Shown: positions 22,644-33,414, counted from the first letter of the stretch. The stretch is DNA of 37,987 nt from Streptomyces sp. E2N166 (GCF_003671715.1 NZ_RAIF01000031.1:1030763-1068749), one strand, 5' to 3'. Numbers and translations: made by a program. Notes: a model not told the origin generated them from the sequence alone.

Positions 22644-23657
22644 CTAGGGCCCGGCGGGCGCCGGCCCCGAGCTGGCCCGGACCGTCAGTTCGGGCGCGAG
22701 CAGCACGACCTCGTCGCTCCCGCGCCCGTCGAGCTTGGCGACCAGCTGCTGCACGGCGTGCCGGCCCATCTCCTGCGCGGGCACGGCGACCGACGTCAGC
22801 CGCACCGAGGCCTGGGTGGCGACCTGCTCGGGGCAGACCGCGACCACCGACACGTCCTCGGGCACGGCCCGGCCCTGCTGGCGCAGCAGGGCGAGCAGCG
22901 GCTCGACCGCCGACTCGTTCTGGACGACGAAGCCGGTGGTGTCCGGGCGTTCGTCGAAGACGCGGGCGAGGGTCGCGGCCATCGCGTCGTACCCGCCCTC
23001 GCAGGGGCGGTGCAGCAGCCGCAGCTCCAGCTCCCGCGCGCGGGCGCGCAGCCCGTCGAGCGTGCGCTCGGCGAAGCCCGTGTGCCGTTCGTAGACCGCG
23101 GGCGCCTCGCCGATGACCGCGATGTCGCGGTGCCCCAGCTTCGCCAGATGCTCCACGCACAGCGCGCCGGTCGCCCGGAAGTCGAGGTCGACGCAGGTCA
23201 GCCCGGTGGTGTCGGCGGGCAGGCCGATCAGTACGGACGGCTGGTCGGTGCCGCGCAGCAGGGGCAGCCGCTCGTCGTCGAGTTCGACGTCCATCAGGAT
23301 CATCGCGTCGGCGAGCCCGCTGCCGGTGACGCGGCGCACCGCGTCGGGGCCCTCCTCGCCGGTGAGCAGCAGAATGTCGTACCCGTGGGTGCGCGCGCTG
23401 GTCGCGACGGCGATGGCGATCTCCATCATCACCGGCACGTACATGTCGGTGCGCAGTGGGATCATCAGGGCGATGATGTTCGACCTGCTGCTGGCCAGGG
23501 CGCGGGCACCCGCGTTCGGGTGGTAGCCGAGCCTCCGGATGCTCTCCTCGACCCGCTGCCGGGTGCTGGTGGAGATGGACCGCTTGCCGCTGAGGACATA
23601 GCTCACCGTGCTCGCCGAGACTCCGGCGTGCTGGGCGACCTCGGCGAGGGTGACCAT
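22644..23657 (-). CDS. LacI-family repressor, probable regulator of the xyloglucan locus
   Basis: The protein has 337 residues. The N-terminal HTH reads TLAEVAQHAGVSASTVSYVL followed by the hinge helix motif NAGARALASSRS that inserts into the minor groove. The remainder is the periplasmic-binding-protein-like ligand domain (NIIALMIPLRTDMYVPVMME to VRASSGP), dimeric in the family and expected to bind a sugar inducer. ATG 23657 is preferred to the TTG at 23669 because GGAGAG lies 6 bp upstream and it gives the standard LacI N-terminus. Palindromes with core GAAGCGCTTC lie directly upstream at 23677 and 23763, suggesting autoregulation, and identical ones lie at the GH3/transporter promoters. 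Cotranscription with the downstream GH31 gene is likely. Confidence 0.92.
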   Translation of the reverse strand: MVTLAEVAQHAGVSASTVSYVLSGKRSISTSTRQRVEESIRRLGYHPNAGARALASSRSNIIALMIPLRTDMYVPVMMEIAIAVATSARTHGYDILLLTGEEGPDAVRRVTGSGLADAMILMDVELDDERLPLLRGTDQPSVLIGLPADTTGLTCVDLDFRATGALCVEHLAKLGHRDIAVIGEAPAVYERHTGFAERTLDGLRARARELELRLLHRPCEGGYDAMAATLARVFDERPDTTGFVVQNESAVEPLLALLRQQGRAVPEDVSVVAVCPEQVATQASVRLTSVAVPAQEMGRHAVQQLVAKLDGRGSDEVVLLAPELTVRASSGPAPAGP

Positions 23658-23676
23658 CCAGCTCTCCAAGCTATGT

Positions 23677-23686
23677 GAAGCGCTTC
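23677..23686. promoter_or_regulatory. partial LacI-type operator in the repressor leader
   Basis: The core GAAGCGCTTC is perfect but the flanks match on one side only (TCGAC to the right, TGTG to the left). It sits about 20 bp before the start codon, inside the expected leader, and may act as an auxiliary site. Confidence 0.5.
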
Positions 23687-23762
23687 GACAGCGCGCGGGG
23701 TGGACGAAGTCGGGTGAGGGTGGTCAGACATTAACCCCAGTGGGGGTGAGTGTCCAGAGGGT

Positions 23763-23780
23763 TGTCGAAGCGCTTCGACA
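23763..23780. promoter_or_regulatory. 18-bp perfect LacI-type operator upstream of the repressor gene
   Basis: TGTCGAAGCGCTTCGACA is the longest version of the palindrome in the window, 106 bp before the repressor start codon. On the minus strand a TAAGAA sequence lies about 5 bp upstream of it and could be a -10, with only a weak -35. The site suggests control of the repressor-GH31 unit. Confidence 0.8.
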
Positions 23781-23989
23781 CCTTTCTTACTCGCCGTTCC
23801 TCCGCCGCTACCCTTCCCCGGCATGGGCCGAACGGCCGCACGAAGGGTGGTGGGACCGCCCGGGATCGGGTACATACGATCGGGTAGCACCGACTAGTAA
23901 CGTACGTCCGCGACCTCGCGTATGACGAACCGTCGCGGTCTTCGTGGACGTACCTTCCCCCGATGCCGATTCGCGGCGAGGTGAGCCTC
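23781..23989. other. intergenic region upstream of the acyl-CoA dehydrogenase
   Basis: No gene is supported here. The nonamer GATCGGGTA occurs twice with a 14-bp period (23864-23872 and 23878-23886), followed by TAGTAACGTACGT, which contains the palindrome ACGTACGT. The region is less GC-rich than its surroundings and probably carries the acyl-CoA dehydrogenase promoter and a regulator site, but no -35/-10 pair stands out. Confidence 0.4.
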
Positions 23990-25954
23990 ATGTCCGCTCC
24001 AACCACCCCCTCCTCCCGATCCACCGTCACCGAACGTGAGGCCCGCGAAGTCGCGGAGGCGGCCCGGGAACAGGACTGGCGCAAGCCGAGCTTCGCCAAG
24101 GAGCTGTTCCTCGGCCGTTTCCGCCTCGACCTCATCCACCCCCACCCGCTCCCGGCCGAGGAGGACGTCCAGCGCGGCGAGGAGTTCCTCGCCAAGCTGC
24201 GGGACTTCTGCGAGACGAAGATCGACGGGGCCGTGATCGAGCGCGACGCACGGATCCCGGACGAGGTGATCACCGGGCTGAAGGAGCTGGGCGCCTTCGG
24301 CATGAAGATCGACACCAAGTACGGCGGCCTCGGCCTCACCCAGGTCTACTACAACAAGGCCCTCGCCCTGGTCGGATCCGCGAATCCCGCGATCGGCGCG
24401 CTGCTCTCCGCCCACCAGTCGATCGGCGTGCCGCAGCCGCTGAAGATGTTCGGCACGCAGGAGCAGAAGGACACGTTCCTGCCGCGCTGCGCCCGCACCG
24501 ACATCTCGGCGTTCCTGCTGACCGAGCCGGACGTCGGCTCGGACCCGGCCCGCCTGGCCACCACCGCCGTCCGGGACGGCGACGACTACGTCCTCGACGG
24601 CGTGAAGCTGTGGACGACCAACGGCGTCGTGGCCGACCTGCTCGTCGTGATGGCCCGCGTCCCGAAGGCCGAGGGTCACAAGGACGGCGAGGGCGGCAAG
24701 GGCGGCATCACCGCCTTCGTCGTGGAGGCCGCCTCAGAGGGCGTCACGGTCGAGAACCGCAACGCCTTCATGGGCCTGCGCGGCCTGGAGAACGGCGTCA
24801 CCCGCTTCCACCGGGTCCGCGTCCCGGCCGCCAACCGCATCGGCCCCGAGGGCGCCGGGCTCAAGATCGCCCTGACCACCCTCAACACCGGCCGGCTCTC
24901 GCTCCCCGCCATGTGCGTCGGCGCCGGCAAGTGGTGCCTGAAGATCGCCCGCGAGTGGTCCGCGGTGCGCGAGCAGTGGGGCAAGCCGGTCGCGCTGCAC
25001 GAGGCGGTCGGCTCGAAGATCTCGTTCATCGCGGCGACGACCTTCGCCCTGGAGGCGGTCCTGGACCTGTCGTCCCAGATGGCGGACGAGGATCGCAACG
25101 ACATCCGCATCGAGGCCGCCCTCGCCAAGCTCTACGGCTCCGAGATGGCCTGCCTGATGGCCGACGAGCTGGTCCAGATCCGCGGTGGCCGCGGCTTCGA
25201 GACCGCGGCCTCCCTCGCCGCCCGCGGTGAGCGCGCGGTGCCCGCCGAGCAGATCCTGCGCGACCTGCGCATCAACCGGATCTTCGAGGGCTCCACCGAG
25301 ATCATGCACCTGCTGATCGCCCGCGAGGCCGTCGACGCCCACCTCTCGGTCGCCGGCGACCTGATCGACCCCGACAAGACCCTGTCGGACAAGGCGAGGG
25401 CGGGCGCACAGGCGGGCGTCTTCTACGCCAAGTGGCTGCCGAAGCTGGTCGCCGGACCCGGTCAGCTCCCGCGCTCCTACGCCGAATTCCACCCGTCCGG
25501 CCACCCCGACCTGTCCGGGCACCTCCGCCATGTCGAACGCACCGCCCGCAAGCTCGCCCGCTCCACCTTCTACGCCATGTCCCGCTGGCAGGGCCGGATG
25601 GAGACCAAGCAGGGTTTCCTGGGCCGGATCGTCGACATCGGCGCCGAGCTGTTCGCGATGAGCGCCGCGTGCGTGCGCGCCGAGCACCTGCGCGCCGAGG
25701 GCGACCACGGCCGCGAGGCCTACCAGCTCGCCGACGCCTTCTGCCGCCAGGCCCGCATCCGCGTCGAGGAACTCTTCGGCCGCCTGTGGACCAACACCGA
25801 CGACCTCGACCGCAAGGTCGTCAAGGGCGTGCTGGGCGGTGCCTACGAGTGGCTGGAGCAGGGCGTCGTCGACCCCTCGGGGGACGGCCCGTGGATCGCG
25901 GACGCGTCGCCGGGCGAGTCACGGCGGGAGAACGTCCATCGCCCCATCAGGTAG
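23990..25954 (+). CDS. acyl-CoA dehydrogenase, long-chain (FadE10/VLCAD-like)
   Basis: The protein has 654 residues, longer than the roughly 380-residue short/medium-chain enzymes and similar to VLCAD/ACAD9-type proteins with an extra C-terminal helical domain (about 440-650). The FAD/substrate segments are LLTEPDVGSDPA and LWTTNGVVADLLVVMARV, and the family motif IFEGSTEIMHLLIAREAV is near residue 435. It catalyses the first, FAD-dependent step of fatty acyl-CoA beta-oxidation; chain length is inferred. The start at 23990 has GAGGTGAG 8 bp upstream and is preferred to the in-frame ATG at 23963. It is a single-gene unit with its own terminator and seems unrelated to the sugar locus. Confidence 0.88.
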   Translation: MSAPTTPSSRSTVTEREAREVAEAAREQDWRKPSFAKELFLGRFRLDLIHPHPLPAEEDVQRGEEFLAKLRDFCETKIDGAVIERDARIPDEVITGLKELGAFGMKIDTKYGGLGLTQVYYNKALALVGSANPAIGALLSAHQSIGVPQPLKMFGTQEQKDTFLPRCARTDISAFLLTEPDVGSDPARLATTAVRDGDDYVLDGVKLWTTNGVVADLLVVMARVPKAEGHKDGEGGKGGITAFVVEAASEGVTVENRNAFMGLRGLENGVTRFHRVRVPAANRIGPEGAGLKIALTTLNTGRLSLPAMCVGAGKWCLKIAREWSAVREQWGKPVALHEAVGSKISFIAATTFALEAVLDLSSQMADEDRNDIRIEAALAKLYGSEMACLMADELVQIRGGRGFETAASLAARGERAVPAEQILRDLRINRIFEGSTEIMHLLIAREAVDAHLSVAGDLIDPDKTLSDKARAGAQAGVFYAKWLPKLVAGPGQLPRSYAEFHPSGHPDLSGHLRHVERTARKLARSTFYAMSRWQGRMETKQGFLGRIVDIGAELFAMSAACVRAEHLRAEGDHGREAYQLADAFCRQARIRVEELFGRLWTNTDDLDRKVVKGVLGGAYEWLEQGVVDPSGDGPWIADASPGESRRENVHRPIR

Positions 25955-25972
25955 GCCGGCCGCAGGGCAGTA

Positions 25973-26016
25973 CCTTCCCGGGGCCGCCCCGGCGGGGCCG
26001 TGCGACCCCGGGAAGG
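25973..26016 (+). terminator. terminator after the acyl-CoA dehydrogenase gene
   Basis: CCTTCCCGGGG (25973-25983) and CCCCGGGAAGG (26006-26016) make a perfect 11-bp stem; a further CCCCG/CGGGG pairing lies inside the loop. It begins 18 bp after the stop codon. Confidence 0.8.
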
Positions 26017-26081
26017 CGCCGCGACACCCGTGCGAGGGACGCGCTGTCCTCCCGGCGGGCGGTTGCCGCAACAATGGGGGG

Positions 26082-27338
26082 ATGAGCGACAGTCCAGCCC
26101 CACTCGCCGACCCCCACCTCGTCTACGACCCGGTGGCGGGCGACGGCCCGAAGGACGTGGTGATCCTCGGGTCCACCGGGTCGATCGGGACCCAGGCCAT
26201 CGATCTCGTGCTGCGCAACCCGGACCGCTTCCGGGTCACCGCCCTGTCCGCCAACGGCGGCCGGGTCGCCCTCCTCGCCGAGCAGGCGTACCGGCTGAGG
26301 GCGCGGACCGTCGCCGTCGCCCGCGAGGACGTCGTACCGGCGCTGCGGGAGGCGCTGAGCGACCAGTACGGCGGTGGGGAGCCGCTCCCCGAGATCCTCG
26401 CGGGACCCGACGCGGCCACCCAGGTCGCCGCCTCCGACTGCCACACCGTCCTCAACGGCATCACCGGTTCCATCGGGCTGGCACCGACCCTGGCCGCCCT
26501 GGAGGCGGGCCGCACCCTCGCGCTCGCCAACAAGGAATCGCTCATCGTCGGCGGCCCGCTGGTCAAGGCGCTCGCCAAGCCGGGGCAGATCATCCCGGTC
26601 GACTCCGAGCACGCCGCGCTCTTCCAGGCGCTCGCCGCCGGCACCCGCGCCGACGTGCGCAAGCTGGTCGTCACCGCGTCCGGCGGTCCGTTCCGGGGGC
26701 GCACGAAGGAGCAGCTGGCGGGCGTCACCGTGGAAGACGCCCTCGCCCACCCCACCTGGGCGATGGGCCCGGTGATCACGATCAACTCCGCGACCCTCGT
26801 CAACAAGGGCCTGGAGGTGATCGAGGCCCACCTGCTCTACGACATTCCCTTCGACCGCATTGAGGTGGTCGTGCACCCGCAGTCGTATGTCCACTCGATG
26901 GTTGAGTTCACGGACGGATCGACACTGGCCCAGGCGACGCCCCCCGACATGGGCGGGCCCATCGCCATCGGCCTCGGCTGGCCCGAACGCGTCCCCGGCG
27001 CCGCCCCCGCCTTCGACTGGAGCAAGGCGTCGACCTGGGAGTTCTTCCCGCTCGACAACGAGGCCTTCCCGTCGGTGAACCTGGCCCGGCACGTAGGGGA
27101 GCTCGCGGGCACGGCCCCGGCGGTGTTCAATGCCGCCAACGAGGAGTGCGTCGAGGCGTTCCGCTCCGGCGCGCTGCCGTATCTCGGGATCATGGAGACC
27201 GTCACGCGGGTGGTCGAGGAACACGGCACCCCCCGGGCGGGAACCTCGCTCACCGTCGCGGACGTCCTCGAAGCGGAGACCTGGGCACGCACCCGGGCCC
27301 GGCAACTGGCGGCACAGACGGCGGAGGCCCGTGCATGA
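26082..27338 (+). CDS. dxr: 1-deoxy-D-xylulose 5-phosphate reductoisomerase
   Basis: The protein has 418 residues. It catalyses the NADPH-dependent conversion of DXP to MEP, the committed step of the non-mevalonate isoprenoid pathway. The nucleotide-binding motif [20 protein letters not shown] lies at about residues 26-45. The metal and substrate residues are in [20 protein letters not shown] and ASGGPFRGR; the C-terminal domain includes [11 protein letters not shown]. The ATG at 26082 is chosen because the frame before it is unlike the family; the ribosome site is poor (a run of six G directly before the ATG). The stop overlaps the start of the M50 protease gene (ATGA). Confidence 0.96.
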   Translation: MSDSPAPLADPHLVYDPVAGDGPKDVVILGSTGSIGTQAIDLVLRNPDRFRVTALSANGGRVALLAEQAYRLRARTVAVAREDVVPALREALSDQYGGGEPLPEILAGPDAATQVAASDCHTVLNGITGSIGLAPTLAALEAGRTLALANKESLIVGGPLVKALAKPGQIIPVDSEHAALFQALAAGTRADVRKLVVTASGGPFRGRTKEQLAGVTVEDALAHPTWAMGPVITINSATLVNKGLEVIEAHLLYDIPFDRIEVVVHPQSYVHSMVEFTDGSTLAQATPPDMGGPIAIGLGWPERVPGAAPAFDWSKASTWEFFPLDNEAFPSVNLARHVGELAGTAPAVFNAANEECVEAFRSGALPYLGIMETVTRVVEEHGTPRAGTSLTVADVLEAETWARTRARQLAAQTAEARA

Positions 27339-28639
27339 CGACCCTGATGTTCATCCTCGGCATAGTCGTCTTCGCGGTCGGCCTGCTGTTCTCGATCGCC
27401 TGGCACGAGCTGGGGCACCTCTCCACGGCCAAGATGTTCGGCATCCGCGTGCCGCAGTACATGGTCGGCTTCGGGCCGACGCTCTTCTCGCGGCAGAAGG
27501 GCGAGACCGAGTACGGGGTCAAGGCCATCCCGTTCGGCGGCTACATCCGCATGATCGGCATGTTCCCGCCCGGCGCCGACGGCCGGCTGGAGGCCCGCTC
27601 CACCTCGCCCTGGCGCGGCATGATCGAGGACGCCCGCTCGGCCGCCTTCGAGGAACTGCAGCCGGGTGACGAGAAGCGCCTGTTCTACACGCGCAAACCC
27701 TGGAAACGGGTCATCGTGATGTTCGCGGGCCCGTTCATGAACCTCATCCTCGCGGTGGTGCTGTTCCTCACCGTCCTGATGGGATTCGGCATCTCGCAGC
27801 AGACCACCACCGTCAGCTCCGTCTCCCAGTGCGTCATCTCGCAGAGCGAGAACCGCGACGACTGCGCCAAGTCCGACCCGGCCTCCCCGGCCGCGGCGGC
27901 CGGCCTCCGCGCGGGCGACAAGATCGTCGCCTTCGACGGCGTACGGACCGACGACTGGGACCGGCTGTCCAACATGATCCGCGCCAACCCCGGCGAGAAG
28001 GTGCCGGTCGTCGTCGAGCGCGGCGGCCAGGAGGTCACCCTCCAGGCGACGATCGCCACCAACCAGGTCGCGAAGAAGGACTCGAACGGACAGATCGTCG
28101 AGGGCGAGTACGTCACCGCCGGCTTCCTCGGCTTCAGCGCCGCCACCGGCGTGGTGAAACAGGACTTCGGCCAGTCCGTGACCTGGATGGGCGACCGCGT
28201 CGGCGACGCCGTCGACTCCCTGGCCGCGCTGCCCTCCAAGATCCCCGCCCTGTGGGACGCGGCCTTCGGCGACGGACCCCGCGAGGCCGACTCCCCGATG
28301 GGCGTCGTGGGCGCCGCCCGCGTCGGCGGTGAGATCGCCACCCTGGACATCCCGCCCACCCAGCAGCTCGCGATGTTCGTCATGCTGGTGGCCGGCTTCA
28401 ACCTCTCCCTGTTCCTCTTCAACATGCTCCCGCTGCTGCCGCTCGACGGCGGCCACATCGCGGGCGCGCTGTGGGAGTCACTGCGCCGGAACGCGGCCAA
28501 GGTGCTGCGCCGCCCGGATCCGGGGCCGTTCGACGTGGCGAAGCTGATGCCGGTGGCCTACGTCGTGGCGGGCATCTTCGTCTGCTTCACGCTGCTGGTC
28601 CTGGTGGCAGACGTCGTGAATCCGGTACGAATCAGCTGA
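27335..28639 (+). CDS. site-2 intramembrane metalloprotease, RseP/Rip1-like (M50)
   Basis: The protein has 434 residues. The first membrane helix ([18 protein letters not shown]) carries the zinc motif HELGH (H24, E25, H28), and the third zinc ligand is D371 in [12 protein letters not shown]. Between them lies one PDZ domain (about 170-270, with [17 protein letters not shown]) plus membrane segments around 130-155, 345-370 and 405-425. Members cleave membrane-anchored anti-sigma factors in regulated intramembrane proteolysis; the substrate here is unknown. The position between dxr and ispG, with a 4-bp overlap with dxr, is the same as for Rip1 in mycobacteria, so it is the orthologous copy. 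Confidence 0.93.
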   Translation: MTTLMFILGIVVFAVGLLFSIAWHELGHLSTAKMFGIRVPQYMVGFGPTLFSRQKGETEYGVKAIPFGGYIRMIGMFPPGADGRLEARSTSPWRGMIEDARSAAFEELQPGDEKRLFYTRKPWKRVIVMFAGPFMNLILAVVLFLTVLMGFGISQQTTTVSSVSQCVISQSENRDDCAKSDPASPAAAAGLRAGDKIVAFDGVRTDDWDRLSNMIRANPGEKVPVVVERGGQEVTLQATIATNQVAKKDSNGQIVEGEYVTAGFLGFSAATGVVKQDFGQSVTWMGDRVGDAVDSLAALPSKIPALWDAAFGDGPREADSPMGVVGAARVGGEIATLDIPPTQQLAMFVMLVAGFNLSLFLFNMLPLLPLDGGHIAGALWESLRRNAAKVLRRPDPGPFDVAKLMPVAYVVAGIFVCFTLLVLVADVVNPVRIS

Positions 28640-28703
28640 CACAGGGGCGGTTCGGTCAGTCCGGATGATTCCGGAGGACCGGACAATCACAACGATCCGA
28701 TGA

Positions 28704-28744
28704 GAAGCCCGATCCGGAGAGCATGTCCCTCCGGGTCGGGCTTC
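28704..28744 (+). terminator. hairpin between the M50 protease gene and ispG
   Basis: GAAGCCCGA pairs with TCGGGCTTC and, after one mismatch, CCGGAG pairs with CTCCGG: 15 pairs in all, with a 9-base loop. It suggests that ispG has its own transcript. The other 148 bp before ispG show no clear promoter; TAATCT near 28822 is a possible -10. Confidence 0.75.
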
Positions 28745-28892
28745 ACGCCGGTCACCCGGCAGACGGACGCCAAAGGATGTACTCCCCGTACGCCGTGTGC
28801 CCGGCGTTCACGTCGGTGCCGTAATCTCGAAGGCCGGAGCCCGCCGCTGAACGGGGCCGGACCTTGATCCACGACTTGGGGTTGCACAGCAG

Positions 28893-30050
<1,158 letters not shown>

Positions 30051-30063
30051 TCCACGGTGCTTC

Positions 30064-30093
30064 TGCCGCGTCGCCCCGGGGGGCGGCGCGGCA
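30064..30093 (+). terminator. terminator after ispG
   Basis: TGCCGCGTCGCCCC (30064-30077) and GGGGCGGCGCGGCA (30080-30093) pair over 14 positions with one mismatch, 13 bp after the stop codon. The loop by strict pairing is only two bases, so the innermost pairs will open. Confidence 0.75.
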
Positions 30094-30149
30094 TATTCGT
30101 GGCAGGTACAGTGCGGGGACCAGCAGATCTCAGGGTGAGGCCCCCGCAC

Positions 30150-30998
30150 GTGTTGACGCAGACCACCTCCCGCGTGCTCGAACCGAGCGACCTGGACGCC
30201 GCGCTCGCCGTCCTCGACCGCGAGCCGGTCGCGAACGCCTTCGTGACCGCCCGGGTGCAGATCGCCGGCCTCGACCCGTGGCGGCTCGGCGGCGAGATGT
30301 GGGGCTGGTACGAGCACGGCATGCTGACCTCCCTGTGCTACGCGGGCGCCAACCTCGTCCCCATCTGCGCCACTCCGCGCGCCGTCCGCGCCTTCGCCGA
30401 CCGCGCCCGGCGGGCCGGCCGCCGCTGCTCCTCGATCGTCGGCCCGGCCGACACGACCGCCCAGCTCTGGCGCCTGCTCGAACCGGGCTGGGGCCCGGCC
30501 CGCGAGGTCCGCGGCCGCCAGCCCCTCATGGTCACCGGCCGCACGCCCGCCGACATCACCCCCGACCCGTATGTCCGTCGCGTCCGCAAGGACGAGATGG
30601 AGCGGATCATGCCGGCCTGCGTGGCGATGTTCACCGAGGAGGTCGGCATCTCCCCGATGGCCGGCGACGGTGGCCTGCTCTACCAGGCCCGGGTCGCCGA
30701 ACTCGTCGGCTCCGGCCGCTCCTTCGCCCGCTTCGACAGCGACGGCAGGGTCGTCTTCAAGGCCGAGATCGGCGCCGCCACCGACCGCACCTGCCAGATC
30801 CAGGGCGTATGGGTGGCCCCCGAGTACCGGGGCACGGGCCTCGCGGCACCCGGCATGGCGGCGGTCCTCCGCTACGCCCTCACGGACGTCGCCCCGGTGG
30901 CGAGCCTGTACGTGAACGACTTCAACACGGCGGCACGACGGACGTACCAGCGGGTGGGCTTCCAGGAGGTCGGCGCCTTCATGAGTGTGCTGTTCTGA
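30150..30998 (+). CDS. DUF4081-GNAT acetyltransferase
   Basis: The protein has 282 residues from the GTG at 30150. The first half (RVLEPSDLDAALAVLDREPV to GRQPLMVTG) is the DUF4081 domain found in actinobacteria. The second half is a GNAT fold with the acetyl-CoA loop in VWVAPEYRGTGLAAPGMAAV and the C-terminal YVNDFNTAARRTYQRVGFQE. The substrate is unknown. The gene always travels with dxr-rip-ispG in this phylum (compare Rv2867c in mycobacteria, cited from memory). GGGTGAGG lies about 8 bp before the start; the frame is open to 30057 but that part covers the ispG terminator, so it is excluded. Confidence 0.88.
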   Translation: MLTQTTSRVLEPSDLDAALAVLDREPVANAFVTARVQIAGLDPWRLGGEMWGWYEHGMLTSLCYAGANLVPICATPRAVRAFADRARRAGRRCSSIVGPADTTAQLWRLLEPGWGPAREVRGRQPLMVTGRTPADITPDPYVRRVRKDEMERIMPACVAMFTEEVGISPMAGDGGLLYQARVAELVGSGRSFARFDSDGRVVFKAEIGAATDRTCQIQGVWVAPEYRGTGLAAPGMAAVLRYALTDVAPVASLYVNDFNTAARRTYQRVGFQEVGAFMSVLF

Positions 30999-31094
30999 AC
31001 GCCGCGGAAAGCACCGGCTCCCGTCCAGCCGTGAGCGGCGCCACCGCCACCGCACCGGCGCTGACCGGCGAAGCACCCAGGTAGGCTCCCCGCC

Positions 31095-31637
31095 ATGGAG
31101 CTCGTGATCGGCCCCTTGGACCTCGCCGCGCACGTGGACGAGGCCCTCGCGGTCCAAGCCGCCGCGTTCGGACTCGGCCCCGACGAGGTGGCCGTCCGAC
31201 GACAGATCGTCCTGCGCCACATGACCTACCCCGGCGCGAGAGCCCTCGGCGCCACCGTCGGAGGCGACCTCGTCGGCTTCGTCTACGGCATGCCCAACGA
31301 CCGCTCCCACTGGTGGTCCACCGTCGTCGAGCCCTACCTCCGCGCCCAGGGCAACGACACCTGGCTCGACGACTCCTTCGTCATCACCGAACTCCATGTC
31401 CATCCGGCCCACCAGAACCGCGGCCTGGGCCGTTCCCTGATCACCACGATCACCGACGCGGTCGCCGAACCCCGCTCGATCCTCTCCGCGATCGACCGGG
31501 ACAGCCCCGCCCGCGGCCTCTACCGCTCCCTCGGCTACCAGGACCTCGCCCGCCAGGTCCTCTTCCCCAGCGCCCCCAAGCCGTACGCCGTGATGGGCGC
31601 CCCGCTGCCCCTGCGCAGGCCGGCGGCCGGTCGCTAA
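31095..31637 (+). CDS. GNAT-family N-acetyltransferase
   Basis: The protein has 180 residues, a single GNAT domain. ITELHVHPAHQNRGLGRSLI contains the acetyl-CoA-binding R/Q-x-x-G-x-G/A loop, and SPARGLYRSLGYQDL is the usual C-terminal strand-helix. The substrate cannot be predicted. It lies 96 bp after the previous acetyltransferase and 73 bp before proS, on the same strand. The ribosome site is not obvious; the ATG at 31095 gives a complete first beta strand (MELVIGPLD). Confidence 0.88.
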   Translation: MELVIGPLDLAAHVDEALAVQAAAFGLGPDEVAVRRQIVLRHMTYPGARALGATVGGDLVGFVYGMPNDRSHWWSTVVEPYLRAQGNDTWLDDSFVITELHVHPAHQNRGLGRSLITTITDAVAEPRSILSAIDRDSPARGLYRSLGYQDLARQVLFPSAPKPYAVMGAPLPLRRPAAGR

Positions 31638-31710
31638 CCGATTTCCACCGCACCGGACCCCCCGGCTAACCTCCTAGCACCACCCTTACGCAGCAGGAGA
31701 CACGAGAACC

Positions 31711-33414
31711 ATGGCCAACGCACCGGTCCAGCGCATGTCGAAATTGATGGCGAAGACGCTGCGCGACGACCCGGCGGACGCCGAGGTCCTCAGCCACAAG
31801 CTGCTGGTCCGCGCCGGCTACGTCCGCCGCACCGCCGCCGGCCTCTGGAGCTGGCTGCCGCTCGGCAAGAAGGTCCTCGGCAACATCGAGCGCATCGTCC
31901 GCGAGGAGATGGACGCCATCGGCGCCCAGGAGGTCCAGCTCCCCGCCCTCCTGCCGCGCGAGCCGTACGAGGCCACCGGCCGCTGGGAGGAGTACGGCCC
32001 CGAGCTGTTCCGCCTCCAGGACCGCAAGGGCGGCGACTACCTCCTCGGTCCCACCCACGAGGAGATCTTCACCCTGCTGGTGAAGGACCAGGCGTCCTCC
32101 TACAAGGACCTGCCGGTCATCCTCTACCAGATCCAGAACAAGTACCGCGACGAGGCCCGCCCCCGGGCCGGCATCCTGCGCGGCCGCGAGTTCCTGATGA
32201 AGGACTCCTACTCCTTCGACGTCGCCGACGAGGGCCTCGCCGAGTCCTACGCCCTGCACCGCGCCGCCTACCAGCGCGTCTTCGAACGCCTGGGCCTCGA
32301 CTACCGCATCTGCGCCGCGACCGCCGGCGCGATGGGCGGCTCCAAGTCCGAGGAGTTCCTGGCCCCGGCCGAGGCCGGCGAGGACACCTTCGCGGACTGC
32401 CCGAACTGCGACTTCGCCGCCAACACCGAGGCGATCACCTACGCGCTCAAGCCGGTGGACGTGGCGGACGTGCCCGCCGCCGAGGACATCCCGACCCCCG
32501 ACACCCCCACCATCGAGACCCTCGCCGCGTCGCTCGGTGTCCCGGCCTCCGCCACCCTGAAGAACCTCCTCGTCAAGGTCGGCGGCGAGATCGTCGCCGT
32601 GGGCGTCCCCGGTGACCGCGAGGTCGACATGGACAAGGTCGAGGCGCACTTCGCCCCGGCCGCCGTCGAACTGGTCACCGCAGAGGACTTCGTGGGCCGC
32701 CCCGACCTGGTCCGCGGCTACGTCGGCCCGCAGGGCCTGGGCGAGAAGGTCCAGTACATCGCCGACCCGCGCGTGGCGCCGGGCACCGCCTGGATCACCG
32801 GCGCCAACAAGGAGCACACGCACGCCAAGAACGTGGTGGCGGGCCGTGACTTCGAGGTCGACGCGTACGTCGACGTCGTCGTGGTCCGGGAGGGCGACCC
32901 CTGCCCGAAGTGCGGTACCGGTCTCAAGCTGGACCGCGCCATCGAGATCGGCCACATCTTCCAGCTGGGCCGCAAGTACACCGACGCCCTCAAGCTCGAC
33001 GTCCTCGGCCAGAACGGCAAGCCGGCCCGCGTCACCATGGGCTCCTACGGCATCGGCGTCTCCCGCGCGGTGGCCGCCCTCGCCGAGCAGCACGCCGACG
33101 ACAAGGGCCTCGTCTGGTCCAAGGAGGTCGCCCCGGCCGACGTCCACGTCGTCGCCGCCGGCAAGGCCCTGCAGACCGAGCTGGCCCTCGACGTCTCCGA
33201 GAAGCTGTCCGCCGCAGGCGTCCGCGTCCTGGTGGACGACCGGGCCGGCGTCTCCCCGGGCGTCAAGTTCACGGATGCCGAACTCATCGGCGTACCTCAG
33301 ATCCTGGTCGCCGGACGCCGCTCCGCCGAGGGCGTGGTCGAGCTGAAGGACCGCCGTACCGGTGAGCGCGAGGAACTGACGGTCGAGGAGGCCATCGCCC
33401 GCCTCACGGCCTGA
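31711..33414 (+). CDS. proS: prolyl-tRNA synthetase, bacterial type with editing domain
   Basis: The protein has 567 residues, the length of the bacterial class II enzyme. Motif 1 is in [20 protein letters not shown], motif 2 in [20 protein letters not shown], and motif 3 in [14 protein letters not shown]. An INS-type editing insertion (about residues 225-390, from [20 protein letters not shown]) removes mischarged alanine in the family. The anticodon-binding domain occupies the end ([20 protein letters not shown] onward). CAGGAGA lies about 12 bp before the ATG. No T-box leader was seen, which is expected for actinobacterial proS. A strong terminator follows. Confidence 0.96.
   Translation: MANAPVQRMSKLMAKTLRDDPADAEVLSHKLLVRAGYVRRTAAGLWSWLPLGKKVLGNIERIVREEMDAIGAQEVQLPALLPREPYEATGRWEEYGPELFRLQDRKGGDYLLGPTHEEIFTLLVKDQASSYKDLPVILYQIQNKYRDEARPRAGILRGREFLMKDSYSFDVADEGLAESYALHRAAYQRVFERLGLDYRICAATAGAMGGSKSEEFLAPAEAGEDTFADCPNCDFAANTEAITYALKPVDVADVPAAEDIPTPDTPTIETLAASLGVPASATLKNLLVKVGGEIVAVGVPGDREVDMDKVEAHFAPAAVELVTAEDFVGRPDLVRGYVGPQGLGEKVQYIADPRVAPGTAWITGANKEHTHAKNVVAGRDFEVDAYVDVVVVREGDPCPKCGTGLKLDRAIEIGHIFQLGRKYTDALKLDVLGQNGKPARVTMGSYGIGVSRAVAALAEQHADDKGLVWSKEVAPADVHVVAAGKALQTELALDVSEKLSAAGVRVLVDDRAGVSPGVKFTDAELIGVPQILVAGRRSAEGVVELKDRRTGEREELTVEEAIARLTA

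Noticed and set aside
23658..23669. TTG start four codons upstream in the LacI-type repressor
   Set aside because: It would place GGAGAG inside the coding sequence; ATG 23657 has that site at the right distance.
31638..31710. T-box leader before proS
   Set aside because: The gap is only 73 bp and has no T-box consensus or long structured leader.
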